NCBI GenBank assembly: GCA_002423105.1
Contig: DIUT01000037.1
Coordinates: 18,308-82,307, forward strand
Reading direction: 5' to 3'
Length of the DNA: 64,000 nt
Origin: Geobacter sp. UBA6151
GTDB lineage: Bacteria; Desulfobacterota; Desulfuromonadia; Geobacterales; Pseudopelobacteraceae
The translations under genes were made by a program, and so were the position numbers. A model generated the notes under the pieces. The model saw only the letters and a program-made list of their open reading frames with translations. It had not been told where the DNA came from and did no database searches. Shown one piece after another: positions 8,362 through 17,548 of this stretch (the first letter of the stretch is position 1; every line of letters starts with the position of its first letter).

Positions 8362-10842
8362 ATGGAACTGGATCTGTTCAGCGTTGAAAAACCGGCTCGC
8401 TACATGGGAACCGAGATGGGTATTGTGGTTAAACCTGAGGCGGAGTTGCGTATCGCTTTGGCGTTCCCCGATGTGTATGAGGTGGGGATGAGTCATCTAG
8501 GCTTGCGCATACTCTACCATATTCTCAATTGTCAGGAGGGAATTGCCGCCGAGCGGGTATATGCCCCCTGGCCCGATATGGCTGCTCAGCTGGCAAGCCG
8601 TCACGAACCTCTGGCCACCCTTGAAACTAATACGCCGCTTCATGCAACCGATGTTGTCGGGTTTACGCTGCAATACGAACTTTCCTGTACAAACATTCTT
8701 ACCATGCTGGATCAGGCAGGCATTCCCCGTCGTGCTGCTGCACGGGATGAACGCTGGCCGCTGATTCTTGGCGGTGGTCCCGGCGCCTACAATCCGGAGC
8801 CGCTTGCTCCATTTTTTGATGCTTTTCTATTGGGGGACGGAGAAGAGGCGATCCTTGATATTGCTGAAATACTGCGTTCCTGGAAACAGTCTGCCAGCCG
8901 AAATAAGCAGGAGTTACTGCATCACCTTGCTGCTGTCAACGGGGTCTATGTCCCTTCCTTTTTTGAGGTGTGTTACCAGCAGGACGGACGAGTGACCTCG
9001 ATAACTCCGCTGAAGCAAGGATATGAGACGGTGCACCGTCGTTTCTTGCCCGACCTGGAGTCTGCCGCATTTCCGGACAGTCCGGTGGTGCCGTTTCTCA
9101 AGACGGTTCATGACCGGGTTGCCCTGGAGATCGCCCGTGGCTGTACCAGGGGATGCCGCTTCTGTCAGGCCGGTTACCTGTATCGCCCCTTGCGAGAGCG
9201 TTCCCCTGAAAGGATCACGGAATTGATCCGTGCTTCGTTGGCAACCACCGGCTATGAAGAGATTTCGTTGCTCTCGTTGTCCACCGGCGACTACTCTTGC
9301 ATTGAGCCACTCTTGCAACAGTTGATGAGTGAGTATGCCGGTAGCCGGGTGGCTGTGTCGTTGCCTTCGCTCAGGGTGGGCACTTTGACTCCGGAACTGA
9401 TCGAGGAGATCAAACGGGTGCGCAAAACTGGCTTCACGCTGGCACCCGAGGCAGCCACTGAACGTTTGCGGCAGGTGATCAACAAAGGAATATCCGAGGA
9501 GGATCTACTGGAGGGGGCTTTCAACGTCTATGGCGCCGGTTGGCGTTCCATCAAGCTGTACTTCATGATGGGGCTGCCCACCGAAACCCGCGAAGACCTT
9601 GTTGCCATCTGTGATCTTTCTCGTCAGGTAAAGGCCCAGGCGCGCCGGGCCGGTGGTCATGGTGAGGTGAATGTTGCAGTCAGCACCTTTGTGCCCAAGC
9701 CCCATACACCTTTTCAATGGGAGCGCCAACTCTCTCTTGAAGAAACCCGTGAGCGGCAGCGTTTCCTGCGGGATGAGATGAAGCGGCGTAAATTGAACTA
9801 TAAGTACCAGGAGGCGGAGCTTTCGTTTATGGAGGGAGTTTTCGCCCGTGGTGACCGGCGGCTGGCTGATGTGCTGGAGCGGGCGGTAGATCTGGGATGC
9901 CGCTTCGATGGTTGGCGGGAACATTTTTCACTGGAACGCTGGATGCAGGCCTTTTCTGAATCCGGTATTGATCCGCAGTGGTATTTGCGGCAACGGGATG
10001 TTGACGAACTCCTGCCGTGGAATCACCTGGACAGCGGTGTCAACCGTGAATTTCTTAAAAAAGAGCTGGAGTTGGCTGTGGCAGGCGCCGCAACTCCGGA
10101 TTGCCGTTTCGGACTGTGCAGCAACTGTGGCGTCTGTGATTTCAAGGTGTTGCGTAACCGGACGGCGCAGTATCAGGGGGAGCGTAGCAAAGGTGGCGCA
10201 GTTGAGCCGCAGCCGCAAGAGTCCCGACGGGTACGCATACGTTTTTCAAAAACCGGCAAGGTACGTTTTTTAAGTCACCTGGAGTTGATCAACCTGTTTA
10301 CCCGTGCCGTATACCGGGCCGGAATTCCGGTTCTCCATACCCAGGGCTTTCATCCCCATCCTCGATTTTCCTTTGCAACCGCCACCTCGGTGGGGGTAGA
10401 GTCATATGCTGAATATATGGACCTGTTTGTTGACGGCATGGAGCCCGAAGTATGCCGGGAGCGCTTGAATAAGGTGTTGCCGGAAGGGATGCAGGTGCTT
10501 GAGGCATGGCCTGCCGAGTTGAAGGCCCCTTCCCTTTCTACCATGATTGAGGCGACCCGCTATCGAATCATGCTGCATGATGTGGAGCCGGAGCAGCTTC
10601 GGCAACAATGTGTGCAATTTATGGCACAGTCATCTTTTGTGCTGGTCAGGGAGAAAAAAGGACAGCGCCAGAGCATAGATCTGCGCCAGGAAACCAGAGT
10701 GCTTGATGCCGTAGGCTCCGCACTGGAGATGGTTGTTGTTCGTGGCAAACCATACGAGCTTGCTGCCGCCATTACCGGCCTGCCGACGGAAGCATTGAAA
10801 AAACTCCCGGTGGAGAAGCTTGATGTGCTATTTTCAGCATGA
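8362..10842 (+). CDS. TIGR03960-type B12-binding/radical SAM protein fused to a DUF2344 domain
   Basis: Large radical SAM protein of the TIGR03960 family fused to a TIGR03936/DUF2344 C-terminal domain. The start at 8362 (826 residues) follows AAGGAAAATC; the longer frame start would overlap the terminator. The N-terminal part is cobalamin-binding-like (FPDVYEVGMSHLGLRIL), the radical SAM cluster motif CTRGCRFC is near residue 260, and the C-terminal domain begins near residue 620 (VRIRFSKTGKVRFLSHLEL). The chemistry of the family is not established to my knowledge. Its constant position before rng suggests a role in RNA or ribosome modification; that is inference. Confidence 0.9.
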   Translation: MELDLFSVEKPARYMGTEMGIVVKPEAELRIALAFPDVYEVGMSHLGLRILYHILNCQEGIAAERVYAPWPDMAAQLASRHEPLATLETNTPLHATDVVGFTLQYELSCTNILTMLDQAGIPRRAAARDERWPLILGGGPGAYNPEPLAPFFDAFLLGDGEEAILDIAEILRSWKQSASRNKQELLHHLAAVNGVYVPSFFEVCYQQDGRVTSITPLKQGYETVHRRFLPDLESAAFPDSPVVPFLKTVHDRVALEIARGCTRGCRFCQAGYLYRPLRERSPERITELIRASLATTGYEEISLLSLSTGDYSCIEPLLQQLMSEYAGSRVAVSLPSLRVGTLTPELIEEIKRVRKTGFTLAPEAATERLRQVINKGISEEDLLEGAFNVYGAGWRSIKLYFMMGLPTETREDLVAICDLSRQVKAQARRAGGHGEVNVAVSTFVPKPHTPFQWERQLSLEETRERQRFLRDEMKRRKLNYKYQEAELSFMEGVFARGDRRLADVLERAVDLGCRFDGWREHFSLERWMQAFSESGIDPQWYLRQRDVDELLPWNHLDSGVNREFLKKELELAVAGAATPDCRFGLCSNCGVCDFKVLRNRTAQYQGERSKGGAVEPQPQESRRVRIRFSKTGKVRFLSHLELINLFTRAVYRAGIPVLHTQGFHPHPRFSFATATSVGVESYAEYMDLFVDGMEPEVCRERLNKVLPEGMQVLEAWPAELKAPSLSTMIEATRYRIMLHDVEPEQLRQQCVQFMAQSSFVLVREKKGQRQSIDLRQETRVLDAVGSALEMVVVRGKPYELAAAITGLPTEALKKLPVEKLDVLFSA

Positions 10843-10918
10843 AACTACGCTCTGTACCAGGTTGCTACGAATAAACCGAATATACTTATCTCTACATTTT
10901 GCATAGAGGACAAACGTC

Positions 10919-12430
10919 ATGGCATCAGAACTGGTTATCAACGTCACGGCACAGGAAACGCGCCTTGCCCTGATTGAGAAGGGCACCATTGCCGAGCTCT
11001 ATATCGAGCGCACCCGGGAAAAGGGCATTGTCGGCAATATCTACAAGGGAAAAGTGGTGCGGGTGCTGCCTGGCATGCAGGCTGCGTTTGTCGATATTGG
11101 CCTGGAGAAAGCAGCTTTTCTCTATGTGGCAGATGTCTTTGATGCCATCGAGGAGTATGAAAACCTGCTGGATGACGGCAAGAAGAATGATCATGATGAG
11201 GATGGGACTCCTCTTGATTACCGCGTGCTGCATCCCATTGAAGAGCTGCTGCAGGAAGGACAGGAACTGCTGGTGCAGGTTTCCAAGGAGCCGATCGGCA
11301 CCAAGGGGGCTCGGATCACCTCTCATATTTCGCTGCCCGGCCGCCATGTGGTCTATATGCCGACAGTGGATCATGTGGGGATCTCGCGCCGTATTGAAGA
11401 TGAGCAGGAACGGGAACGTTTGCGTGAGGTGGTGGAGCGTGTACGGCAGCAGGGCTGCGGTTTTATCGTGCGCACTGCTGCGGAAGGCAAAACAGAAGAG
11501 GATCTGAGGGCCGACATACAATATCTGGCAAAGGTGTGGGCGGAGGTTGTGCGCAAGAAGGAAAAAGCATCAGTGCCGTCACTGATCCATGCCGATCTTG
11601 ATGTGATCCAGAAGGTTGTGCGGGATATCGTGACCGACGATGTCACCAGAATTGTTGTGGATTCAAAGGCGGATCATGACCGGATCGTGCAGTTCATGTC
11701 GACCTTTATGCCCAAGATGAAGTCGTCGGTTGAACTGTATGACGAAGAGGAGCCGATATTTGATTATTACGGTCTTGAGGTAGAGATCAGCCGCGCCTTG
11801 GGGCGCAAGGTCTGGCTCAAGTCCGGCGGCTACATTATTATTGAACAGACTGAAGCCCTTACTGCCATTGACGTCAATACCGGGCGTTTTGTGGGGAAGC
11901 ATAATCTTGAAGACACGATCCTCAAAACCAATCTGGAGGCGGTCAAGGAGATCGCCTATCAGCTGCGTTTGCGCAACAACGGCGGTATTATCATCATTGA
12001 TTTCATAGATATGGAGAAAGAGGCCAACCGGGAGAAGGTTTACGCGGCCCTGGAAGATGCCCTGAAAAGTGACAAGTCAAAATCAAACATCTTGAAGATT
12101 TCCGAGCTTGGTCTGGTTGAAATGACCCGTAAGCGGGTGCGGGAAAGTATCGGCAGGATGATGTGCGAACCTTGTCCTTACTGTGAGGGGCGAGGCTACG
12201 TCAAGTCAAAAACCACGGTCTGCCACGAGATTTTTCGTGAAGTGCGTCGTGAGATGCTTGATATCCGTGGAACGAAAGTGCTGTTGACGGTCAACCCTCA
12301 GGTGGCAGATCTGTTGTATGACGAAGAGCGCCGTGGCCTTGAGGAATTGGAGAAGAAGTATAAAAAGCGGGTGACGGTGCGGGCCAAGCCGGGATTTCAC
12401 CAGGAGCAGTTTGAGATCGTCATCAGTTAA
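10919..12430 (+). CDS. rng: ribonuclease G/E family endoribonuclease
   Basis: Endoribonuclease for 5S/16S rRNA maturation and mRNA decay. The 503-residue length is that of RNase G-like enzymes, lacking the long degradosome scaffold of RNase E. An S1 RNA-binding domain lies near residues 38-130, with an acidic insertion around 80-95. Catalytic aspartates sit in TAIDVNTGRF and IIIIDFIDM. The zinc-link-like cysteines are in MMCEPCPYCEGRG. AGAGGA precedes the ATG and the gene follows the radical SAM gene by 76 bases, probably in one transcript. Confidence 0.95.
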   Translation: MASELVINVTAQETRLALIEKGTIAELYIERTREKGIVGNIYKGKVVRVLPGMQAAFVDIGLEKAAFLYVADVFDAIEEYENLLDDGKKNDHDEDGTPLDYRVLHPIEELLQEGQELLVQVSKEPIGTKGARITSHISLPGRHVVYMPTVDHVGISRRIEDEQERERLREVVERVRQQGCGFIVRTAAEGKTEEDLRADIQYLAKVWAEVVRKKEKASVPSLIHADLDVIQKVVRDIVTDDVTRIVVDSKADHDRIVQFMSTFMPKMKSSVELYDEEEPIFDYYGLEVEISRALGRKVWLKSGGYIIIEQTEALTAIDVNTGRFVGKHNLEDTILKTNLEAVKEIAYQLRLRNNGGIIIIDFIDMEKEANREKVYAALEDALKSDKSKSNILKISELGLVEMTRKRVRESIGRMMCEPCPYCEGRGYVKSKTTVCHEIFREVRREMLDIRGTKVLLTVNPQVADLLYDEERRGLEELEKKYKKRVTVRAKPGFHQEQFEIVIS

Positions 12431-12453
12431 TTATCAAAATACAGCATAAACGC

Positions 12454-12495
12454 GAAAGCGGCGCAAGGACTAATCTCCTCGCGCCGCTTTCTTTT
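12454..12495 (+). terminator. Rho-independent terminator after rng
   Basis: Perfect 11-bp inverted repeat, 12454-12464 and 12481-12491, with a 16-base loop and TTTTGTG after it. It separates rng from the convergent small RHH gene. Confidence 0.85.
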
Positions 12496-12513
12496 GTGTG
12501 CATATTGCCTGTA

Positions 12514-12696
12514 TCAGGCGGCCTGACGCATTTCCTGATGGTTGCCTTGTACGGTAAGGCTGATCATGGCTTCACGCATGAGGTCCGAAACCGACTTATG
12601 GCTGCGGCGTACCAGGTATTCCAGTTGTTCGCGCTCTGCATCACTGACGCGCATTGAAATGACATTGTAGCGGGGATTCTCTCTCATTCTGCCCAT
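12514..12696 (-). CDS. small ribbon-helix-helix (CopG/Arc-like) DNA-binding protein
   Basis: Sixty-residue protein with the pattern of a ribbon-helix-helix repressor: a short strand (YNVISMRVSDAE), then two helices (EREQLEYLVRRSH and VSDLMREAMISLTV). Such proteins bind DNA as dimers and often act as antitoxins or metabolic regulators. AAGGAG lies before the ATG. No toxin gene is adjacent: it is flanked by a convergent terminator and, upstream, by a 200-base gap, so a free-standing regulator is more likely. Target unknown. Confidence 0.75.
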   Translation of the reverse strand: MGRMRENPRYNVISMRVSDAEREQLEYLVRRSHKSVSDLMREAMISLTVQGNHQEMRQAA

Positions 12697-12904
12697 GGCT
12701 ATTCTCCTTTTTTTATGGTTGTTAAACTTGTTTATGTGTGCTGACTAATGTATTGCTGTATGCCAATAGCGTGCCAAATTGTAGTTTGTTTGTGTAAACA
12801 CAATGTTGTCAGTAAGTTGCGGATATGCTCCCGCTGGGTTGGATCTGTTTTGTCTTAATGGTTGTGTCTAAAATGGCGCATGTTGGACAAAAGTTTACAC
12901 TATT

Positions 12905-15208
12905 TTATAACGGTTCTAATTGGCGCTGTGGTGCTTCGGGCGCTTTCTGGCAATTCCGCTGTACTGAAATGCCATGCTTTTCCAGCAGGCGGTAAAAGGT
13001 GCGGCGTGGCAGATCGGCCAGTTTGGCAGCTTTGGAGACGTTACCGCCGGTCTCACTCAGATAGCGCAGGATCATAGTGCGCTCAAGCGGCCCCAGCCGG
13101 GTTTCCTTCTCTGCCTTAAATGAATTTCTTCTGCCACCGGGAACGGCGTGTTCGTCATGAATCTGTTGGAAAACCGAGGGCAAGTTTTCCAGTCGAACCA
13201 CGCCGTCATTGGACAAGACTGCCGCCCGTTCGATGATGTTCTGCATCTCGCGGATATTGCCGGGCCAGGGATAGTGGCTCATGGCAACAACAGCCCGTTC
13301 TTCCATGCTGGTCAGCCGTTTGTTTAGCTTTTTGCAGGCCTTTTCCAGAAAATGCCGGGCAAGTAACGGAATTGATTCTGCGCGGTCCCGCAACGGAGGA
13401 AGATGAATTGAAAAAACATTCAGCCGATAGAAGAGGTCATCGCGGAACCAGCCGTCGCGAACTCCCTGTTCAAGATTTTTGTTGGTGGCCGCGATCAGTC
13501 TGACATCAACTTTTTTGACCGTGGTTCCTCCCACCGGACGGATTTCGCCAACATCCAGCAGGCGCAGCAGCTCTGCTTGCAGCTTGGGGGTGATATCGCC
13601 AATTTCATCAAGGAAGATGGTGCCGCCGTCGGCAGCTTCGAACAGTCCTTTGCGGTCTGCGACAGCACCGGTGAATGCCCCTTTTTTATGGCCGAACAGC
13701 TCACTTTCCAGCAGTGAATCGGTGAGGGTTGTGCAGTTGACGGTCACCAGCGGTTTGTCAGCTCGTGTACTGAGGCGGTGAATGGCTCGTGACGTCAGTT
13801 CTTTGCCAGTGCCGGTTTCGCCCTGGATCAGAACGGTCGTGGGAGTTGGCGCAACCTGCCGGATCAGTTCAGCAACCTGGGTGCTTTCCGGATCATTACT
13901 GATGATCATGTCTTCACCAAACTGTTTATTTAGCTCGCGGGTGACAAGCTCGTATTTTTGCAGCAGAATTCCACGATCTTCTTCCATTTTTCGCAAATTA
14001 TACGGCAAGCACATGCCGATGTCGGCAAAACGCTGGAAAACAGCGACCGCATGTTCGCGGCAGGTGGCGTAGCCGCAGGCCCGGCAGTTCAGCTCGTCTC
14101 CCTGGCTGAATTTGCCGGTGCCATGCAGAATTTTTCGAATATCCTCCGGTTTTGGCGCGGGGAGTTTTCTGAACTTGTCGTTAAAGCTGCGTTCAAGATT
14201 GTCCGGCGCTGCGGCTGTCCGGTAGTGGGGGGCGGTGCGATAGGGGATGTCACTGCTGTTGTAACGAATGATGAGGTTGCGTTTGTAGAGATGTGTCAAT
14301 TCGCGATTTTTGGTCGGGCCATCAAGGCAGCCCCCATCACAGAAGCGCAGGTCTGCGTAGCGGGGGGTAATGCGCCCTGCGGCCAGATCCCTGACGATTT
14401 CGAGGACGTGCGCCTCTCCCTCGGCATTTACGGTTTCGGTGTCAAGAAAGTCTGTGGGGATTTCCAGCGCCCGAAACGGTCCTCCGTGCAAGGTGAACAT
14501 CCGTCCGTGTTCGGGGTCAATGCCGTCAAAACCCGACTCTGCAAGGGTGGAAGGGGTGATGCCGCGCCGCCGGAAGAACAGATCAATCTCCCCGTAGGTC
14601 ATAACCACGTCAACGGCCGATTGCAACTCAGGTGATTGTACTTCGAATTTTGCGGCAATGCAGGTGCTGAGATAGATTACCTTGGTGCGGGCACCCAAGG
14701 TCTGTTTGACAAAACGTCCCATGGCGACCATGGGAGAGACTGCTGGGAGCAGGTTGGGCAGCAGGTTGGGATAGTGACGTTCCACCAAGTCCACCACGGC
14801 CGGGCAGTGGGATGCGATCAGGGGGCGATCCGTGGTTGCGATTGCCTTCTGGTACAGGGGGGCGATCATTCTGGCACCGTAAGCGCCTTCATGCACCTCG
14901 CGGAAACCGAGACTCTTCAAGCCGGATACCAACTGGCCCGGCGTGCAGGTATGGAAGAAGGCCGGGAATGAGCAGCCCAGCACCGCCACAACCGGGTCTC
15001 CAGAGGTCAGCAGCTCCTGGGCCTTGACCATGCGATCCACAACCACCTTGGCTTTTTGCTGGCAGTTCAGGCAGTTGCCGCAGCCTATGCAGCGCTCGTA
15101 CATTATCTCGGCAAAGCCACCATCAACCTTGATGGCTTTGACCGGGCAGGTACGGACACAGGAATAGCAGGTGCGACAGCGTTCCTTGTAGGTGACGATC
15201 GGTTGCAT
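12905..15208 (-). CDS. Fe-S / [FeFe]-hydrogenase-like sensor fused to a sigma-54 activator
   Basis: Predicted sigma-54-dependent transcription activator with an iron-sulfur sensory half. In order over 767 residues: two ferredoxin-type cluster motifs (CRTCYSCVRTCP and CIGCGNCLNC); a hydrogenase large-subunit C-like domain about 70-360 with cysteines in SHCPAVVD, STCIAAKFE and CDGGCLDGP; and a further cluster motif CRACGYATC...MC near 390-415. The AAA+ domain, about 450-690, has GETGTGKE and GAFTGA, and a Fis-type helix-turn-helix is near 725-755. GAFTGA contacts sigma-54. The H-cluster region keeps cluster-type cysteines but not the full catalytic motifs, so redox or hydrogen sensing rather than catalysis is inferred. 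Confidence 0.88.
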   Translation of the reverse strand: MQPIVTYKERCRTCYSCVRTCPVKAIKVDGGFAEIMYERCIGCGNCLNCQQKAKVVVDRMVKAQELLTSGDPVVAVLGCSFPAFFHTCTPGQLVSGLKSLGFREVHEGAYGARMIAPLYQKAIATTDRPLIASHCPAVVDLVERHYPNLLPNLLPAVSPMVAMGRFVKQTLGARTKVIYLSTCIAAKFEVQSPELQSAVDVVMTYGEIDLFFRRRGITPSTLAESGFDGIDPEHGRMFTLHGGPFRALEIPTDFLDTETVNAEGEAHVLEIVRDLAAGRITPRYADLRFCDGGCLDGPTKNRELTHLYKRNLIIRYNSSDIPYRTAPHYRTAAAPDNLERSFNDKFRKLPAPKPEDIRKILHGTGKFSQGDELNCRACGYATCREHAVAVFQRFADIGMCLPYNLRKMEEDRGILLQKYELVTRELNKQFGEDMIISNDPESTQVAELIRQVAPTPTTVLIQGETGTGKELTSRAIHRLSTRADKPLVTVNCTTLTDSLLESELFGHKKGAFTGAVADRKGLFEAADGGTIFLDEIGDITPKLQAELLRLLDVGEIRPVGGTTVKKVDVRLIAATNKNLEQGVRDGWFRDDLFYRLNVFSIHLPPLRDRAESIPLLARHFLEKACKKLNKRLTSMEERAVVAMSHYPWPGNIREMQNIIERAAVLSNDGVVRLENLPSVFQQIHDEHAVPGGRRNSFKAEKETRLGPLERTMILRYLSETGGNVSKAAKLADLPRRTFYRLLEKHGISVQRNCQKAPEAPQRQLEPL

Positions 15209-15374
15209 GTAGTGTCTCCGATAGATAGAGTAACTATGTAACTATACCGGAAAAAATTTATGTGTGCAACAAATGGCACAGTAGGTGTTTGCAGATTACT
15301 GGTGTTACTCCTCAATTGGTAATGGCATACTGAAAGCCCCACTCTGAAATTTCATACGTCGAAAGGAGCACTCC

Positions 15375-15830
15375 ATGAATCTGGTGGCCCCACTGCTGTT
15401 CCTCTTTCTTTTGGTAAGTACCGCCCACGCGGAGAAGATCGGTGAAGTCAGCACCGAATTCATCCTCACTGGCCCCAACAGCAAAATTGTTATTGAAGCA
15501 TTTGACGACCCGATCATCCCCGGCGTCACCTGTCACGTCAGCTATCCGACGAAAGGCGGCATCAAAGGCGCGCTGGGGCTTGTGGAAGAACGTTCGGAAG
15601 CCTCCATTGCCTGTCGACAGACAGGCCCGATCACTCTTCCGTCCAATCTGAAGGGTGGGCAGGAAGTCTTTGGGAAGAGTCGTTCCATTCTGTTCAAAAA
15701 ACTTCATGTCATCAGGTTTCTGGATAAGAAACGCAATGTCCTGGTGTACCTTGCCTTCACAGACAAGCTGATAGACGGGTCACCCAAGCATAGCCTTTCC
15801 AGTGTTCCTATCATGCCGTGGCAAAATTGA
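15375..15830 (+). CDS. creA: CreA-family periplasmic protein
   Basis: Small exported protein of the CreA family (function unknown; named for its place by creBCD in enterics). The 151 residues start with a signal peptide (about 1-19, ending STAHA) and continue with family segments EKIGEVSTEF, FDDPIIPGVTCHVSYPTKGG and ASIACRQTGP; two cysteines could form a disulfide. AAAGGAGCACTCC is a strong ribosome site. No creBCD homologues are near. Confidence 0.88.
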   Translation: MNLVAPLLFLFLLVSTAHAEKIGEVSTEFILTGPNSKIVIEAFDDPIIPGVTCHVSYPTKGGIKGALGLVEERSEASIACRQTGPITLPSNLKGGQEVFGKSRSILFKKLHVIRFLDKKRNVLVYLAFTDKLIDGSPKHSLSSVPIMPWQN

Positions 15831-15859
15831 CCCTTCTGGATCAGAAAAGGTGCCGACTC

Positions 15860-16636
15860 ATGAGAAAGCCGACGATAACCACAGCAAGCGGCAGATACTT
15901 TCTGACAGACCGGATCCGGGAAGAGGTGAATTTCTGTTGCACCTCGCAATCTGCAGGGGCCAACCCACCTGCGGTCCAGAAACCGGCGCAGCCTGGCAGC
16001 AGAATCATCCCTCTGCCATCCCGGCATGAATGGTTGATTGAGGCGTATGACCTGCAGACAGCAATCGCTGATCGTGAGAGCCATCGGTGCTTTACGACCG
16101 AGCTCCTTTCCCTTGAGGAGTTGGCCTTTCTTCTCTGGGGTACCCAGGGTGTTCGTGCTGTACTTCATGAAGCGGCTGTTCTGCGTACGGTCCCTTCCGC
16201 CGGCTGTCGTCACCCCTTTGAAACCTACCTTGGTGTGCTCAGGGTCGCCGGTCTCGAACCGGGCCTGTACCGCTACCTCCCTCTTGATCACGCGCTGGTA
16301 CATGAACGGGATCTTCCAGAGCTGCCTGCCTATCTCACCGCCGCCTGCCGCGGTCAGGCATTTGCCGGGCAGGCAGCCGTAACTTTCATCTGGACCGCGG
16401 TAATGGCACGCACCGAGTGGCGCTACGCCGAAGCATCCTACAAAGTGATTGCCCTCGATGCCGGACACGTCTGCCAGAACCTTTATCTAGCCTGTGAAGC
16501 GATTGGCAGTGGTACTTGTGCCATTGCTGCGTATAATCAGGATCTGGCGGATGAGCTGGTTGCCGTCGATGGCAACCAGGAATTCACGGTCTATATCGCC
16601 CCGGTGGGCAAAGTTGCAACTCGTGACCGCCCTTGA
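15860..16636 (+). CDS. nitroreductase-family (SagB-type) FMN oxidoreductase
   Basis: Flavin-dependent oxidoreductase of the nitroreductase superfamily, SagB-like branch. The ESHRCF motif after the N-terminal segment and the following SLEELAFLLWGTQG helix are typical, as are PSAGCRHPFETYL and the C-terminal HVCQNLYLACEAIGSGT. I prefer the ATG at 15860 (258 residues), preceded by AAAAGG; the ATG at 15818 would overlap creA by 13 bases. No thiazole/oxazole peptide cluster is nearby, so a free-standing reductase with unknown substrate. Confidence 0.82.
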   Translation: MRKPTITTASGRYFLTDRIREEVNFCCTSQSAGANPPAVQKPAQPGSRIIPLPSRHEWLIEAYDLQTAIADRESHRCFTTELLSLEELAFLLWGTQGVRAVLHEAAVLRTVPSAGCRHPFETYLGVLRVAGLEPGLYRYLPLDHALVHERDLPELPAYLTAACRGQAFAGQAAVTFIWTAVMARTEWRYAEASYKVIALDAGHVCQNLYLACEAIGSGTCAIAAYNQDLADELVAVDGNQEFTVYIAPVGKVATRDRP

Positions 16637-16661
16637 CATCATCGTCGCGTGTGGCTATCAT
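16633..16661 (+). promoter_or_regulatory. lexA promoter, sigma-70 type
   Basis: TTGACA at 16633-16638 and TATCAT at 16656-16661, spacer 17. The predicted transcription start (about seven bases after the -10) falls at about 16668, directly at the lexA ATG (16670). No clear palindromic SOS box was found by eye. Confidence 0.6.
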
Positions 16662-16669
16662 TTGGCATA

Positions 16670-17302
16670 ATGTCATTTGAAAGTATTGGTGCCTCTGTGC
16701 AAGAACTCACTTCCCGCCAACAGCAAGTCCTTGATTTTGTGTGCCGATTTCGTGAAGAACACGGCTGCCCGCCCTCCCTTCGCGAAATTTCTGACCATAT
16801 CGGCACCAAGGGTACAGCAACAGCATTGGCTCACCTTGAAGCATTGAAGCGCAAAGGCTACATTTCCCGCCGCGAGGGTTCCCGTGGTATAGCCTTGACC
16901 CACAAAGCCGGTATGCCCGCATCAGTACCCATTGTCGGCGCAGTTCGCGCCGGTCAGCCGGAGTTGGCGGTTGAGGATATCCAGGGCTATGTCTCGGTTG
17001 ATCCGGCCTGGCTCAAGGGTGACGGCAACTTCTTGCTGCGGGTCAAGGGGGACAGCATGGTGGAGGCTGGCATCTTTGATGGCGACCTGGCCCTGATCAC
17101 TCCTCAGCCGCATGCCGAGAACGGTCAGATCGTTGTCGCCTTGATTGACGGTGAAGCCACCCTGAAGCGGTTCTACCGGGAGCATGGCTGTATCCGTCTA
17201 CAGCCGGAAAACAAACACCTCCTGCCGATTATCCTGCGTGCTGGCGAGGGTGAACCGCTGATAGTGGGCAGACTGCTGAAAACCATTCGCTCGTTTGACT
17301 GA
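16670..17302 (+). CDS. lexA: LexA SOS repressor
   Basis: SOS-response repressor and S24 autoprotease. The 210-residue product has a winged helix-turn-helix about residues 10-70 (LTSRQQQVLDFVCRF, PPSLREISDHIG) and an Ala-Gly self-cleavage site in VRAGQPE. The catalytic Ser lies in VKGDSMVEAG and the Lys in EATLKRFY. No Shine-Dalgarno precedes the ATG and the promoter predicts an almost leaderless message; a downstream GTG at 16697 is the alternative start. Followed at once by a small gene and dinB, forming an SOS operon. Confidence 0.93.
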   Translation: MSFESIGASVQELTSRQQQVLDFVCRFREEHGCPPSLREISDHIGTKGTATALAHLEALKRKGYISRREGSRGIALTHKAGMPASVPIVGAVRAGQPELAVEDIQGYVSVDPAWLKGDGNFLLRVKGDSMVEAGIFDGDLALITPQPHAENGQIVVALIDGEATLKRFYREHGCIRLQPENKHLLPIILRAGEGEPLIVGRLLKTIRSFD

Positions 17303-17303
17303 C

Positions 17304-17543
17304 ATGCCCGGCACTCCTGTCCGCATAGCCGTAGTCTTTGAACCGGGCAAGCAAGCAAAGCCGGTCTGGTTTGAATTGAACCGCAAGCAGCACAAGATTG
17401 CTACGACCACCTATCACTGGAAAGATGCAATCGGCGGCACACCGCTGCTGCACTATGCCGTCACCGATGGTGAAGCGCTCTATGAGTTGATCTTCAACCC
17501 CCTTGACCAGTCCTGGACTCTCCAGGGATATGCCACCGAGTAG
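17304..17543 (+). CDS. small conserved-looking protein between lexA and dinB
   Basis: Seventy-nine-residue protein of unknown function. It is soluble, with several predicted strands (VRIAVVFEPG, PVWFELNRKQHKI, LYELIFNPLDQSWTLQGY) and no known motif I can name. The ATG is one base after the lexA stop and the dinB ATG is six bases after its own stop, so it is tightly held in the SOS operon. That position suggests a DNA-damage role or an accessory to the polymerase; this is inference. Confidence 0.7.
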   Translation: MPGTPVRIAVVFEPGKQAKPVWFELNRKQHKIATTTYHWKDAIGGTPLLHYAVTDGEALYELIFNPLDQSWTLQGYATE

Positions 17544-17548
17544 AACCG

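Noticed and set aside
15270..15300. TGGCAC followed by TTGC, resembling a sigma-54 promoter upstream of creA
   Set aside because: The spacing between the two boxes is about nine bases instead of five, so it does not fit a -24/-12 promoter.
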